A DNA stretch of 64,000 nt from Medicago truncatula. Its lineage: Eukaryota > Streptophyta > Magnoliopsida > Fabales > Fabaceae. The first letter of the stretch is position 1; each line of letters begins with the position of its first letter. Under the pieces are notes generated by a model. It was not told where the DNA came from. It ran no database searches and worked only from the letters and a program-made list of their open reading frames with translations. The position numbers and the translations under genes are program-made. This document shows positions 21,391 to 30,972 of the stretch, in pieces. Location of the stretch: positions 9,052,001 to 9,116,000 of the forward strand of contig NC_053049.1 in the NCBI RefSeq assembly GCF_003473485.1, in the 5' to 3' direction.

Positions 21391-22626
21391 ATGCCTCCTA
21401 AACCTACAAACCCTTCCACAAAAGACCTTGATGAGGCTATCCAAGCCACCCAACAACGTTTGGAAGAAACTCACCAATCCACCCACCTCCACTTCACTGA
21501 GCAAATCGGCATCCTCAACACCAAACTAGACAACCAACAACAGCTGCTCGATTCACGGGACGAGAATTTGTTCAACATCCTCAATGCCAGACATGACTCC
21601 CTCACCGCTCTCATCACCACCGCACTACAGCAACGACCTCCGCCGTCTGACCCTCCTCCGTTAACCTCAGGTAATGAATCTTCTACCTCCCACACAAACG
21701 CCATGATACCCTCTCCGGCCTCCCCTTCACAACCACAAAACAACCATATTGCTACTGTTTTCAATACACCCACAACCGGCACCACTAACACACTCTATGG
21801 TTCCACCGCCCACACCACCATAAACCCCTTGTTTACTTCCCCTATCGCCTCATTACCAACACCTCTACCTATCAACTACCAACACACCCCTTCCCCACAA
21901 CCGACCGTATATACACCCCTATACCCACAAACGCCCCAGTTTAACCACAATCCTTCTTTTGGCCCTTTGCCCTTCCATCAATCACCCTACCAAACCGCAC
22001 CCCCCAATTTTCTCTCACCAACACCTCAACACCAAGGCCACATTCCTGTCCGTACACCCAAGATTGAACTCATTCCCTTCGACGGAACCAATCCATTAGA
22101 ATGGCTATTCCAAGCCGAACAATTTTTCGCCTTTTACAATATCCCCAACGAAAGTCGCTTATCTCTAGCTTCTTTTTATATGAAGGGTGATGCCCTTAGT
22201 TGGTACAAATGGATGTATCAAAATCACCAATTGTTTGATTGGGTCTCTTTCTCTAAAACACTAGAACTCCGTTTTGGTCCCTCCACCTATGAAAACCACC
22301 AAGCCCAATTGTTCAAGTTGCATCAATATGGCTCGGTTTCCGAATACCAAACACAATTTGAGAAATTAGGAAACCGCGTTCCTGGGTTACCCCCCGACGT
22401 TTTACTAAATTGTTTCATATCGGGCCTCATCCCGGAAATCCGCCATGAGCTTGCTGTCCAACGACCCTACACCATCACACAAGCTATAGGTCTTGCCAAG
22501 CTTATTGAGGCAAAGATCAAAGATTCCAAATCCCGACCCACAAAGCCCTATTTCCAACCCACCAATACCCCTTCTAACCACCCACCAGTTTTTTTCATCG
22601 GGCCCAAAACAAACAGCAGCTACTAA
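21391..22626 (+). CDS. gag: Retrotransposon Gag polyprotein
   Basis: Structural capsid protein of the Ty3/gypsy element. The start chosen is ATG 21391 (MPPKPTNPSTKDLDEA), 25 bp past the LTR; the longer frame from 21298 would begin inside the LTR and is unlikely. The product is 411 residues. It has an N-terminal helix-prone segment, a long Pro/Thr/Ser/Gln-rich linker, then the retrotransposon gag domain (PFDGTNPLEWLFQAEQFF, DALSWYKWM, FGPSTYENHQAQLFKLHQ). It ends shortly after a seven-T run at 22589-22595. The normal continuation with the zinc knuckle is in the +1 frame, so this stop results from a frame change at or near the T run. It overlaps the pol frame by 134 nt. Confidence 0.85.
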   Translation: MPPKPTNPSTKDLDEAIQATQQRLEETHQSTHLHFTEQIGILNTKLDNQQQLLDSRDENLFNILNARHDSLTALITTALQQRPPPSDPPPLTSGNESSTSHTNAMIPSPASPSQPQNNHIATVFNTPTTGTTNTLYGSTAHTTINPLFTSPIASLPTPLPINYQHTPSPQPTVYTPLYPQTPQFNHNPSFGPLPFHQSPYQTAPPNFLSPTPQHQGHIPVRTPKIELIPFDGTNPLEWLFQAEQFFAFYNIPNESRLSLASFYMKGDALSWYKWMYQNHQLFDWVSFSKTLELRFGPSTYENHQAQLFKLHQYGSVSEYQTQFEKLGNRVPGLPPDVLLNCFISGLIPEIRHELAVQRPYTITQAIGLAKLIEAKIKDSKSRPTKPYFQPTNTPSNHPPVFFIGPKTNSSY

Positions 22627-25600
22627 CCCTTTACCTACAAAACCACAAGTTCCTAACCCCACCACCCCTCCTTCCAAATTACCCATCCGCCGCCTATCCC
22701 CAACCCAAATGCAAGAACGGCGTGCCCAAGGCTTATGCTATAACTGTGATGAGAAGTATATCATGGGCCACCGATGTGCCACCGGCCGTTACCTCTTACT
22801 CATTTTGGAACCAGAATCCGAAGAGGAAACCGAAAACATTGTTGCCGAAACTGAACCCATTGAAGAACCAGAATCCTCATATTTCCATCTATCACCGCAA
22901 GCTCTAACTGGCCAAAACTCTCCCAACACCCTTAAATTCCGAGGTATTCTTTACGGTCTTCCCGTATCTGTGTTGGTTGACACCGGTAGTACCCATAATA
23001 TATTACAACCACGTATCGCCAACCATCTTGACATACCCCATTCTCCAATTCATCCATTTTCAGTCATGGTGGGCAACGGTTCCCGTATTCAATGTGATAG
23101 TTTCTGCTCTAACGTCCCTATCACTCTTCAAACTCACCTCTTTCACATCCCCTTTTACCTACTACCCATCGAAGGAGCCGATGTTGTCCTCGGTATGGAA
23201 TGGTTAAAATCACTTGGCCCAATTGGAGCAGATTTTTCCGTCCCTTCTATCTCCTTCTCACATCACAACACAACCATCACCCTTACCGGAGAACAACTTT
23301 CTCATCCCACCCAATCCACTTATCATCACATCCGCCACCTTATACATACCGACTCTATCGCTTCACTCCATCTACTGACTTGTTCATCCATCACCGAGCC
23401 ACCACAACCACATTCCCCAAAAACAGAAACAATACCAACAGATCTACCCCAAGACATACAATCACTCCTCCAAAAATATCAACCTATCTTTCAAACTCCC
23501 AATGGCCTTCCCCCCACTCGCCCACATGATCATCTTATTCCACTCCTCCCTAACACCGCTCCCATAAACGTTAAACCTTACCGTTACCCACACTCCCAAA
23601 AAGAAGCCATGACCACCATAATCCAGGATATGTTGAAAAATGGAATCATCATACCAAGCAATAGCCCATACTCCTCACCGGTCCTCTTGGTTCGCAAAAA
23701 AGATGGAACTTGGAGGTTTTGTGTTGACTATCGAGCCCTCAATGCCGTTACGGTCAAGGACCGATTCCCAATACCAACCGTAGACGAACTTCTGGATGAA
23801 TTGGGCACAGCAACTGTTTTCACTAAGTTGGATTTGTGTTCGGGTTACCATCAAATTCGTGTTATGCCAAAGGACACACACAAAACAGCTTTTCGCACTT
23901 TTGACGGACACTATGAATTCCTAGTTATGCCATTCGGTTTGAGCAATGCTCCTTCTACTTTTCAATCTGCTATGAATGATTTATTTCGTCCCTTTTTGCG
24001 TAAATTTGTTTTAGTTTTCTTTGATGATATCCTGATTTTTAGCACTTCTTTGACTGACCATTTACATCATTTACAACTAGTTATGGAATTGCTTTATCAA
24101 AATCAGTTTTTTGTCAAATTATCTAAGTGTGTATTTGCAGTGCCAAAAGTTGATTACCTAGGACATGTCATTTCTGCTGAAGGTGTCTCGCCTAACCCAG
24201 AAAAGATTGCGGGTATTCTAGATTGGCCGACTCCGCTCTCCCTCACTGCACTACGGGGATTTCTGGGTCTTACCGGATTCTATCGCCGTTTTGTTCGTAA
24301 TTATGCCACTATTGCAGCACCACTTACAGACTTGTTGAAAGCTACAAAATTTACATGGAATACATCAGCAGAGGAAGCTTTTACAAATTTAAAAGTCACT
24401 ATGACCACTACACCGGTCCTTATGCTCCCAGATTTCACCAAAACTTTCACACTGGACACAGATGCTTCTGCAGTAGCCATTGGTGCAGTTCTTTCACAAG
24501 ATGGTCACCCACTTGCCTTCTTTAGCCGCAAAATGTGTCCTCGAATGCAACGGTCTTCAGTTTACGTCCGGGAACTCTTCGCGATTACCGAAGCCATCAA
24601 AAAGTGGCGGCAGTACCTAATTGGCAGACATTTCCACATATTCACAGATCAAAAGAGCCTCAAAGAGTTATTAACACAAACTATCCAAACCCCGGAACAA
24701 CAAAAATGGGCTGCAAAACTCCAGGGGTTCAGTTTTGAGATTCACTACAAACCGGGCAAAACTAACCTTGTGGCTGATGCTTTAAGCCGGAAACATGCTC
24801 CAGAGACAGCTACACTACTTCTGATTGTGTCATCAGCTGTCTCAAACATCCTACAGGACCTTCGCACTTTCTATTCCAGCCATGAACAAGGCCAGCAGCT
24901 CATCTCTGACCTACCAGACTCAAACAATTCATTATATACTTCTAAAGAAGGGCTGTTGTTCTTCAAAGACAGAATATTTCTTCCAGATCTTCCTGATTGG
25001 CGCTCAGCTATCATTTCTGAGTACCACAACTCTCCATCAGCAGGGCACTCAAGCGCAAAACCAACCTTCTCCCGCTTGGCAGCTTCATTTCTATGGCCAG
25101 GAGCACACCGTGATGTCAAAGAATGGGTCAAACATTGTTCTGTGTGTCAGCAAAACAAGTATCTGCCAACAAAAAAACAAGGGTTATTACAACCATTGGA
25201 GACACCACAACAAGTATGGGAGGACTTATCAATGGATTTTATTACACACTTACCAAATTCATATGGCCACACGGCTGTGTGGGTTATTTGTGATAGATTA
25301 TCCAAGTTCGTCCACTTCATAGCGCTGCCTACCAGATTCAGTGCCAAAGATCTTGCCCTCCGTTTCTCAACGGAAATCTGCAGACTACATGGAATACCAA
25401 ACTCAATTATCTCAGACAGGGACCTTATTTTTTTAAGCACATTTTGGAAAGAACTCTTTAGAGTTCAGGGCACCAAACTGCGGTTCAGCTCAGCATATCA
25501 CCCAGAGACGGATGGACAAACAGAAGTCGTAAATCGAAGCTTAGAAACATACCTTCGCTGCTTCACCAGCGATCATCCCAAACAATGGTTCAGATTCTTG

Positions 25601-26620
25601 CACTTAGCTGAATACTGGTTCAACACCAGTTTCCACTCAGCCATCAAAATGTCTCCTTTCGAAGCCCTTTATGGCAGAGCACCTCCAACAGTTCGTGACT
25701 ATGTGCAAGGCCAGACGAAAGTGGTGGAACTTGAATCATCCCTGCTACACAGACAACAAATAATGAGCAACCTCAAAGAGAACCTAAAAAGCAGCAAACA
25801 AAGAATGGAGAATCAAGCAAACCAAAAAAGAAAAGATAGTACCTTTGATTCAGGACAACTGGTGTGGTTGCGCCTCCAACCTTATAGGCAACACACAGTG
25901 CACCGTCGCACTTCCCCCAAGCTTGCAAAACGTTACTACGGTCCCTTCACCATCCTTCGACGTATTGGCACTGTAGCCTATGAGCTAGACCTTCCTCCTA
26001 CCTCTCGGATACATCCAGTGGTGCATGTCTCTCAGCTTAGAGCATATTATGGAGATAAGCTCTCCAGCCAGTTTCGTCCCATTCCTTCAGCGATTGAAGA
26101 AGCTCTGTCTGATTCAATGGCTACGAAGAACACAGAAGACGTTCTCAGCACAAGAAATGAACCTGAAGAAGGAATATCTCTCTCTCAAGGAAGAGAAAAT
26201 GCATCTAAACTTATGGGGAATCAAGTTCCTTTTTCCCACCTACCTTCTGAAACCGATGGGGTTTCCCACACCACTTTAACCCCACAGCCCTATCCTACAC
26301 CACAAGATCATTGTCCCATTAACCAAGGCTCATCTCCTCCATCGGATTCTCTACCACTAGTTGAAAATAACTCCTTGGAACTATCACCCACTTGTCCCAA
26401 TGTTACCATTTTCCACAACTATTCTCCACCCTTCATTCCACCTAACCCCACACACAACCGTTCAGATCAGTTCTCAACTACCTCCAATGAACCGCTCAAC
26501 CCAAACCTTGAGGTCAAGGTTTCCCCTGGACCGGATAGTATTGATAGCATTCAAGAACCACATAGAACTAAAAGGATAATAATCAAGCCAGCATGGACCA
26601 AGAATTATGTTCTCAAGTAG
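22493..26620 (+). CDS. pol: Retrotransposon Pol polyprotein (PR-RT-RH-IN)
   Basis: 1375-residue open frame without internal stops. Domains in order, approximate residues: gag zinc knuckle CYNCDEKYIMGHRC (about 81-95), aspartic protease LVDTGSTHN (about 160), reverse transcriptase with RKKDGTWRFCVDYRALN and the catalytic VFFDDIL (about 505-512), RNase H starting LDTDASAVAIGAV (about 652), integrase with an HHCC zinc site (HCSVCQQ near 880), DDE residues in MDFI, SDRD and TEVVNRSLE (about 914-1010), and a GPY/F-type motif YYGPF (about 1148). The last 200 residues are Pro/Ser-rich without a recognisable chromodomain. The stop codon lies 79 bp inside the 3' LTR. The ATG at 22493 is simply the first in frame; in the parent element gag and pol were probably read together. 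All catalytic residues appear intact. Confidence 0.92.
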   Translation: MPSLLRQRSKIPNPDPQSPISNPPIPLLTTHQFFSSGPKQTAATNPLPTKPQVPNPTTPPSKLPIRRLSPTQMQERRAQGLCYNCDEKYIMGHRCATGRYLLLILEPESEEETENIVAETEPIEEPESSYFHLSPQALTGQNSPNTLKFRGILYGLPVSVLVDTGSTHNILQPRIANHLDIPHSPIHPFSVMVGNGSRIQCDSFCSNVPITLQTHLFHIPFYLLPIEGADVVLGMEWLKSLGPIGADFSVPSISFSHHNTTITLTGEQLSHPTQSTYHHIRHLIHTDSIASLHLLTCSSITEPPQPHSPKTETIPTDLPQDIQSLLQKYQPIFQTPNGLPPTRPHDHLIPLLPNTAPINVKPYRYPHSQKEAMTTIIQDMLKNGIIIPSNSPYSSPVLLVRKKDGTWRFCVDYRALNAVTVKDRFPIPTVDELLDELGTATVFTKLDLCSGYHQIRVMPKDTHKTAFRTFDGHYEFLVMPFGLSNAPSTFQSAMNDLFRPFLRKFVLVFFDDILIFSTSLTDHLHHLQLVMELLYQNQFFVKLSKCVFAVPKVDYLGHVISAEGVSPNPEKIAGILDWPTPLSLTALRGFLGLTGFYRRFVRNYATIAAPLTDLLKATKFTWNTSAEEAFTNLKVTMTTTPVLMLPDFTKTFTLDTDASAVAIGAVLSQDGHPLAFFSRKMCPRMQRSSVYVRELFAITEAIKKWRQYLIGRHFHIFTDQKSLKELLTQTIQTPEQQKWAAKLQGFSFEIHYKPGKTNLVADALSRKHAPETATLLLIVSSAVSNILQDLRTFYSSHEQGQQLISDLPDSNNSLYTSKEGLLFFKDRIFLPDLPDWRSAIISEYHNSPSAGHSSAKPTFSRLAASFLWPGAHRDVKEWVKHCSVCQQNKYLPTKKQGLLQPLETPQQVWEDLSMDFITHLPNSYGHTAVWVICDRLSKFVHFIALPTRFSAKDLALRFSTEICRLHGIPNSIISDRDLIFLSTFWKELFRVQGTKLRFSSAYHPETDGQTEVVNRSLETYLRCFTSDHPKQWFRFLHLAEYWFNTSFHSAIKMSPFEALYGRAPPTVRDYVQGQTKVVELESSLLHRQQIMSNLKENLKSSKQRMENQANQKRKDSTFDSGQLVWLRLQPYRQHTVHRRTSPKLAKRYYGPFTILRRIGTVAYELDLPPTSRIHPVVHVSQLRAYYGDKLSSQFRPIPSAIEEALSDSMATKNTEDVLSTRNEPEEGISLSQGRENASKLMGNQVPFSHLPSETDGVSHTTLTPQPYPTPQDHCPINQGSSPPSDSLPLVENNSLELSPTCPNVTIFHNYSPPFIPPNPTHNRSDQFSTTSNEPLNPNLEVKVSPGPDSIDSIQEPHRTKRIIIKPAWTKNYVLK

Positions 26621-26854
26621 TATTGGGCCTTATGTCAATTTATTTGTCTTTGTAGAGGACATCTCTTTGAGACCCAGGCCCATAACTTGTAATAGGTCTA
26701 AACACTTTGACCTAGCTATTTAAGAGCTAGTGTACCTCCTAGAAGGCTATGAATAATTCCAAGTTTTATTTTTTTATCTTCTTTACGTGTTGTTTTCTTT
26801 CTTTGTTCTTTGGCATAGTTTAGAATTTTGTTGCTACCTTAACCAAATCCATCA
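26542..26854 (+). repeat. 3' LTR
   Basis: 313 bp, identical to the 5' LTR except for four substitutions. The pol reading frame runs through its first 79 bp to a TAG at 26618-26620. The flanking CATTA (26855-26859) matches the left flank. Confidence 0.93.
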
Positions 26855-26859
26855 CATTA

Positions 26860-29020
26860 TTAATTATTTATTTTTCAATTAATAATCTTAAAACCGAGAA
26901 AGGATAATCTTTTTGAGGGGTTGATTATTATTATAATCTTGTTTAATTAATTTTCTCAATCAATCAATCAATATTTAAAAAAACAAAGTATTACTAATAA
27001 TCTTCCTGAACCAACCACTGAAACATGAAACATCGAATAATGTAACGGACTAGGATAGGATTATTATTAATAATTTTGCTAAACAGTATCGTATGTACCA
27101 TATCATGCCACGTTGATTTCTCTTTATTTAATTAATTTTTTAAAAACTTGAAATGTCAAAGTTAAAGCATCTAAACTAACCCAACTACTCATTACATTTG
27201 AGAAATCAGTGTCGCAGTCGCAGCACTTCCTTCTCCTGAACCCAACTGTCTGTCATGCTGTCTGCCTCACTGCTTCAACCTGGTTTGTTTCATTATCTTC
27301 TAATTTATCACTTGTAATCATATATCTTCAATTTTTGTATTCCTTTTACAATTTCTGGGATCATCAATCAAATTATCACTGCTTCTATACAATTATTATT
27401 AAGTTTTTGTGTCGGTGCTCTGTTAGTTCTTTCTTTGTCAAATATGCAAATTCATAATTCGCTTGTTCACACTGGTTTTACTGTGCCAAATATATTTCAG
27501 TAGTTAGTTACATGACCTATGAAGCTCAGATACTCCTTGGATTAGGCGTGTCCGGTGTTGGACATACCGACACCGGCACATATAATTATATTGAATTATG
27601 TCTCAAATTATTACCAGTGTTGACGTGTCCAAGTCGTGTTTGGTGTTTGTGCGTGACTCTGTGCTTCATAGTACCTGACTCACTATAGGGAATAAATCAA
27701 AAAATCACTTTTTAGTTTCATTGAATAACTTATGTATCTGGTCTACTACAATTAATCTAAAAAGTGATTTTTGCTTATAATAATGACCGGGCGGTGTTTC
27801 CTATCTTCTCATTTTCTTTCAATTGACATATCAGGTCTTCAATAGATTTTTTTTTTATCATAATTGTTATTTGAATATCAGTTCACACGCATGGTTACCG
27901 CATTTCAACAACTGGTTAATGGCTATATCAAGATTCAATATCTCATGAACCATCGACTAGAGGAATTTAAACATTATTAACTACGATTTTAATTCTTCTA
28001 ATTACTTAGATTTAAGCACTTGAAAATCAAGGTTAATCATGTTCGCTTTTGATTATCCCTTTTGGAGACAAAATCCTTACATTGTTTACAGACTGTCATG
28101 TAATGTCTGTTTTATTTTGGATTTATGGCTGTTTTTAGCCTTGATGTGTTGTAATTAACTCTTCTCAGCTCCCTTCGGCACTCCTTGTGCTTGAGGGACT
28201 GATTGTTTTTTATTATATTTCATTTAGTTTCTTCAAAAAAAAAAGGTTAATCATGTATAAGTTTTTGGTTAATAAAGTTAAACAGATGATTAATAAGTTG
28301 CGACAGTTGATATATCTATTAACCTAATCTAAAACTTCATTGACCACACGAATGACTTGCGTTAACTGTTTAAAAAGTTGTCGAATTTTGTAATCCCAAA
28401 TTGATGTTCAAATGATAGTAAATTAGAGATTATATTAGGGTTTGAAACTTCTTCAACTCACCGACCGAGCTACCTGCTCCGAGTGTTTGCTAATTATTAG
28501 GAGGACATGAACATATGGGCTCAACTCTACCTAATTCCCAACTCACCTTAACAGTCAGAGCTATTCAATGCATACATACTCATATATTCTTTATCCATAT
28601 AGTTTTAGATCTTCATTTAACTCATAGTAGTACCTGATTTTACTTGACTATCCAAGGATATTGAGTGAAGTATTATATTACAATATTTCACATGGTTAAA
28701 TTGTTTTCTAAATCAACCAAGAGTCAGAAAATAAACCCCTTTGCTTGATATCTAGGCATACAGGTATGGTGTTATATCATTGATAGACATTGAGCTGAGC
28801 TATGTTAAATGTACAAGGAACAAACCACTGTGTTTTGCTGAATCTTAAGTTATTTGACTATTTGTTCCATTCCATGTATGTAGTTTCCCTTCTGTTTCTA
28901 TCTTTTCTTAAAAAGAGTTGCTTATTTTAATACCGAAAGAAAAGTTTATATCCACTTGATGTCATAAGAGTAATTAATCACTGAGTTCTAAATGATTATT
29001 ATACTGTACTAGCAGAAAGT
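26860..29020 (+). other. Region upstream of purine permease; possible 5' UTR intron
   Basis: No coding gene seen. A C-rich exon-like stretch at about 27200-27282 ends CAACCTG|GTTTG, and an acceptor TAGCAG at 29010-29015 precedes the permease ATG by a few bases. These could bound a 1.7-kb 5' UTR intron; this is inference. Near 27550-27640 there is a dispersed-repeat text (GTGTCCGGTGTTGGACA). Confidence 0.35.
28043..28242 (+). mobile_element. 5'-truncated LINE insertion
   Basis: A 200-bp insertion flanked by a perfect 14-bp target duplication AAGGTTAATCATGT (28029-28042 and 28243-28256). It ends in a 10-A tail preceded by CATTTAGTTTCTTC, and includes CTCCCTTCGGCACTCCTTG, a typical LINE 3' UTR style. 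It lies upstream of the permease, possibly in a 5' UTR intron. Confidence 0.75.
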
Positions 29021-30097
29021 ATGGAGGCAGCAAGTATGGAGGCAGCAGAAGCACCAATTCCATCGGAGTCACTCATGGATCAGATTTCCAAATACAAAAC
29101 CATGATGATTGCAGCATACAAAAGAAAGCCAATCCCTTATTGGATTCTTCTTGTTCTTGGAATCATTGCAATGGTGGTCGCATTTCCTGCTTCGAGCATT
29201 CTATCCCGTGTTTATTACGCGAACGGTGGACAGAGCAAGTGGATCATATCTTGGGTTGCCGTTGTGGGGTGGCCTCTAATTGCATTGATACTGCTTCCTA
29301 CATACTTCGTTACTAAAACCGTTCCTACTCCTCTAAGCTTAATACTGTTTCTTTCTTACGTTGTTCTGGGTTTCTTAAGCGCTGCTGATAATCTCATGTA
29401 TGCTTATGCCTACGCTTACCTACCTGCCTCTACTGCTGCTCTTGTGGCGTCATCCTCCCTCGTGTTTTCAGCACTTTTTGGATACATTCTCGTAAACAAC
29501 AGAATGAATGCTTCTATAATAAATGCACTTTTTGTCATAACTGCTGGATTGACTATCATTGCCTTGGATTCAAGTTCAGACCGATATGATAATGTCAGTA
29601 ACAATGAATACATCATGGGATTGGTTTGGGATGTTTTGGCTTCTGCTCTTCACGGCCTTATTTTTGCCCTCTCTGAGCTGATTTTCGTGAAGCTACTTGG
29701 AAGACGATCCTTCGTCGTTGTTTTGGAGCAGCAAATCATGGTTTCGTTATTTGCATTTCTGTTTACCACCGTAGGAACATTTGTAAGTGGTGATTTTCAA
29801 AGAATGACAACTGAGGCTACTAGTTTCAAAGGTGGTAGAAGCGCTTATTATCTTGTTCTCATTTGGAGTGCAGTAACTTTTCAGTTAGGGGTTTTAGGGG
29901 CAACTGCTGTAATTTTCTTGGCCTCAACTGTGCTAGCTGGTGTACTTAATGCAGTTAGAACACCAATAACAAGCATTGCAGCTGTTATACTGTTGCATGA
30001 TCCAATGAGTGGTTTCAAGATCCTCTCCCTCGTGATTACATTTTGGGGATTTGGTTCATATATTTATGGAAGTTCAATGGATGATAAACAATCATAA
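29021..30097 (+). CDS. Purine permease (PUP family transporter)
   Basis: 358 residues in one uninterrupted coding exon. The family is a plant-specific branch of the drug/metabolite transporters; members carry adenine, cytokinins or related heterocycles by proton symport across the plasma membrane or tonoplast. About ten hydrophobic segments follow a charged N-terminal region (residues 1-36). Family blocks visible are ADNLMYAYAYAYLPASTAAL, FVITAGLTIIALDSSSDRY, SALHGLIFALSE, VLEQQIMVSLFAFLFTTVG, STVLAGVLNAVR and VILLHDPMSGFKILS. These point to the PUP10/11-like subgroup by memory. The first ATG (29021) is used; a second Met six residues on (29036) is possible. Length is normal for the family. 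The substrate cannot be read from sequence. Confidence 0.92.
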   Translation: MEAASMEAAEAPIPSESLMDQISKYKTMMIAAYKRKPIPYWILLVLGIIAMVVAFPASSILSRVYYANGGQSKWIISWVAVVGWPLIALILLPTYFVTKTVPTPLSLILFLSYVVLGFLSAADNLMYAYAYAYLPASTAALVASSSLVFSALFGYILVNNRMNASIINALFVITAGLTIIALDSSSDRYDNVSNNEYIMGLVWDVLASALHGLIFALSELIFVKLLGRRSFVVVLEQQIMVSLFAFLFTTVGTFVSGDFQRMTTEATSFKGGRSAYYLVLIWSAVTFQLGVLGATAVIFLASTVLAGVLNAVRTPITSIAAVILLHDPMSGFKILSLVITFWGFGSYIYGSSMDDKQS

Positions 30098-30517
30098 GAA
30101 TCATAAGGTAATACCGTGCGACAACATTTGATTATAGCTCTTGTGTATATGATATCATATGTGTATTTTATTTGAATTCTCATTCTCAAAATTGAGAACT
30201 TATCTTAATTTAGTTTCTTTTATACGTAGGATAAGGTTTGGTTGTTATTGTTGTTTTTGTTTTTAAAAATGACTCATGTGACTTCTCCCATAACAAACAT
30301 CAATATATGGTGTGAAAACATAGTTTCTTAGTTTTGTAAGGCCTCATTTTTTCCCACTGTTTAATTAGATTATGACAGTAATGAAAATTTAGAATTCATA
30401 AATTATACTTACTAATTATATTAAAGTATGGTTTAGTGGGTTAAGTTTAGAAGATTTTTTTTTTTTAACAGAATCTGAAATGTGTATTTAGCAAGTAGTG
30501 TAGATCAACCAAGTCAA
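30098..30517. other. 3' flank of the purine permease
   Basis: AT-rich 3' UTR and intergenic DNA; no gene or repeat recognised. Several T-rich patches could serve polyadenylation but none is distinctive. Confidence 0.3.
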
Positions 30518-30972
30518 ATGTAATGGGTGCTCCCTTGTGAAACCGCCAGACACACTGCCGCTCGCACTCCCTGCGTCAGAGGTGTTCCCTTGGTATCCAA
30601 TCTTAAAGCAAACAAAACCGGTAAATTATGTTTCAATCGATGCCAGCAATGCCATTTTATTAATTTACCGTACCAATTTTAGCAATGTCTCCAGAATCTG
30701 GAACTTGCTTGCTTTTTTGTGTAAGTTTTGAAGCTCCCTTCCTTCTGCGATTGTGGGATCCCAATCTTATGTGAATGAAAATAGTAAATTCATTGATTGA
30801 TAATGATTGTACAACCTCTATTTATATACGAATGAAGCTATACTGTAGCTTATTGTGCAAGTAATCACGTAGGATCACTGAAACTAACTACTAGCAAGGT
30901 AAACTTGCTGTCTAAGCAATCTAGTTCTAACTAATCTTTCTAAATTAAGTTCAAATTCAAACACACCAAACA
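30518..30972 (-). mobile_element. Truncated LTR retrotransposon fragment (LTR plus start of gag)
   Basis: On the - strand it starts TGTTTGGTGTG at 30972 and has a TATATAAATAG promoter-like site near 30825. It continues through TCATTCACATAAGATTGGG into a region whose frames read like the start of a copia-type gag (Ser/Gly-rich NTSDAGSASGSVSGGF near 30560). It is cut off near 30518. No matching second LTR is present. Confidence 0.45.

Larger units (their letters stand above)
21048..26859 (+). mobile_element. Complete Ty3/gypsy LTR retrotransposon with target duplication
   Basis: The element spans 21053-26854 (5802 bp) between CATTA target duplications at 21048-21052 and 26855-26859. The LTRs are 313 bp, start TG, end CA, and differ at four positions. 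The order is gag (21391-22626), then pol with zinc knuckle, protease, reverse transcriptase, RNase H and integrase in the Ty3/gypsy order. The integrase carries a GPY/F-type motif (YYGPF), as in chromoviruses, but a chromodomain was not recognised. No purine tract is evident immediately before the 3' LTR, which is overlapped by the pol reading frame. Confidence 0.95.

Noticed and set aside
22589..22596. TTTTTTC as a -1 programmed frameshift site between gag and pol
   Set aside because: Pol is in the +1 frame relative to gag, so a -1 slip would not reach it.
30537..30731. 64-residue + strand frame
   Set aside because: Shadow of the - strand retrotransposon fragment.
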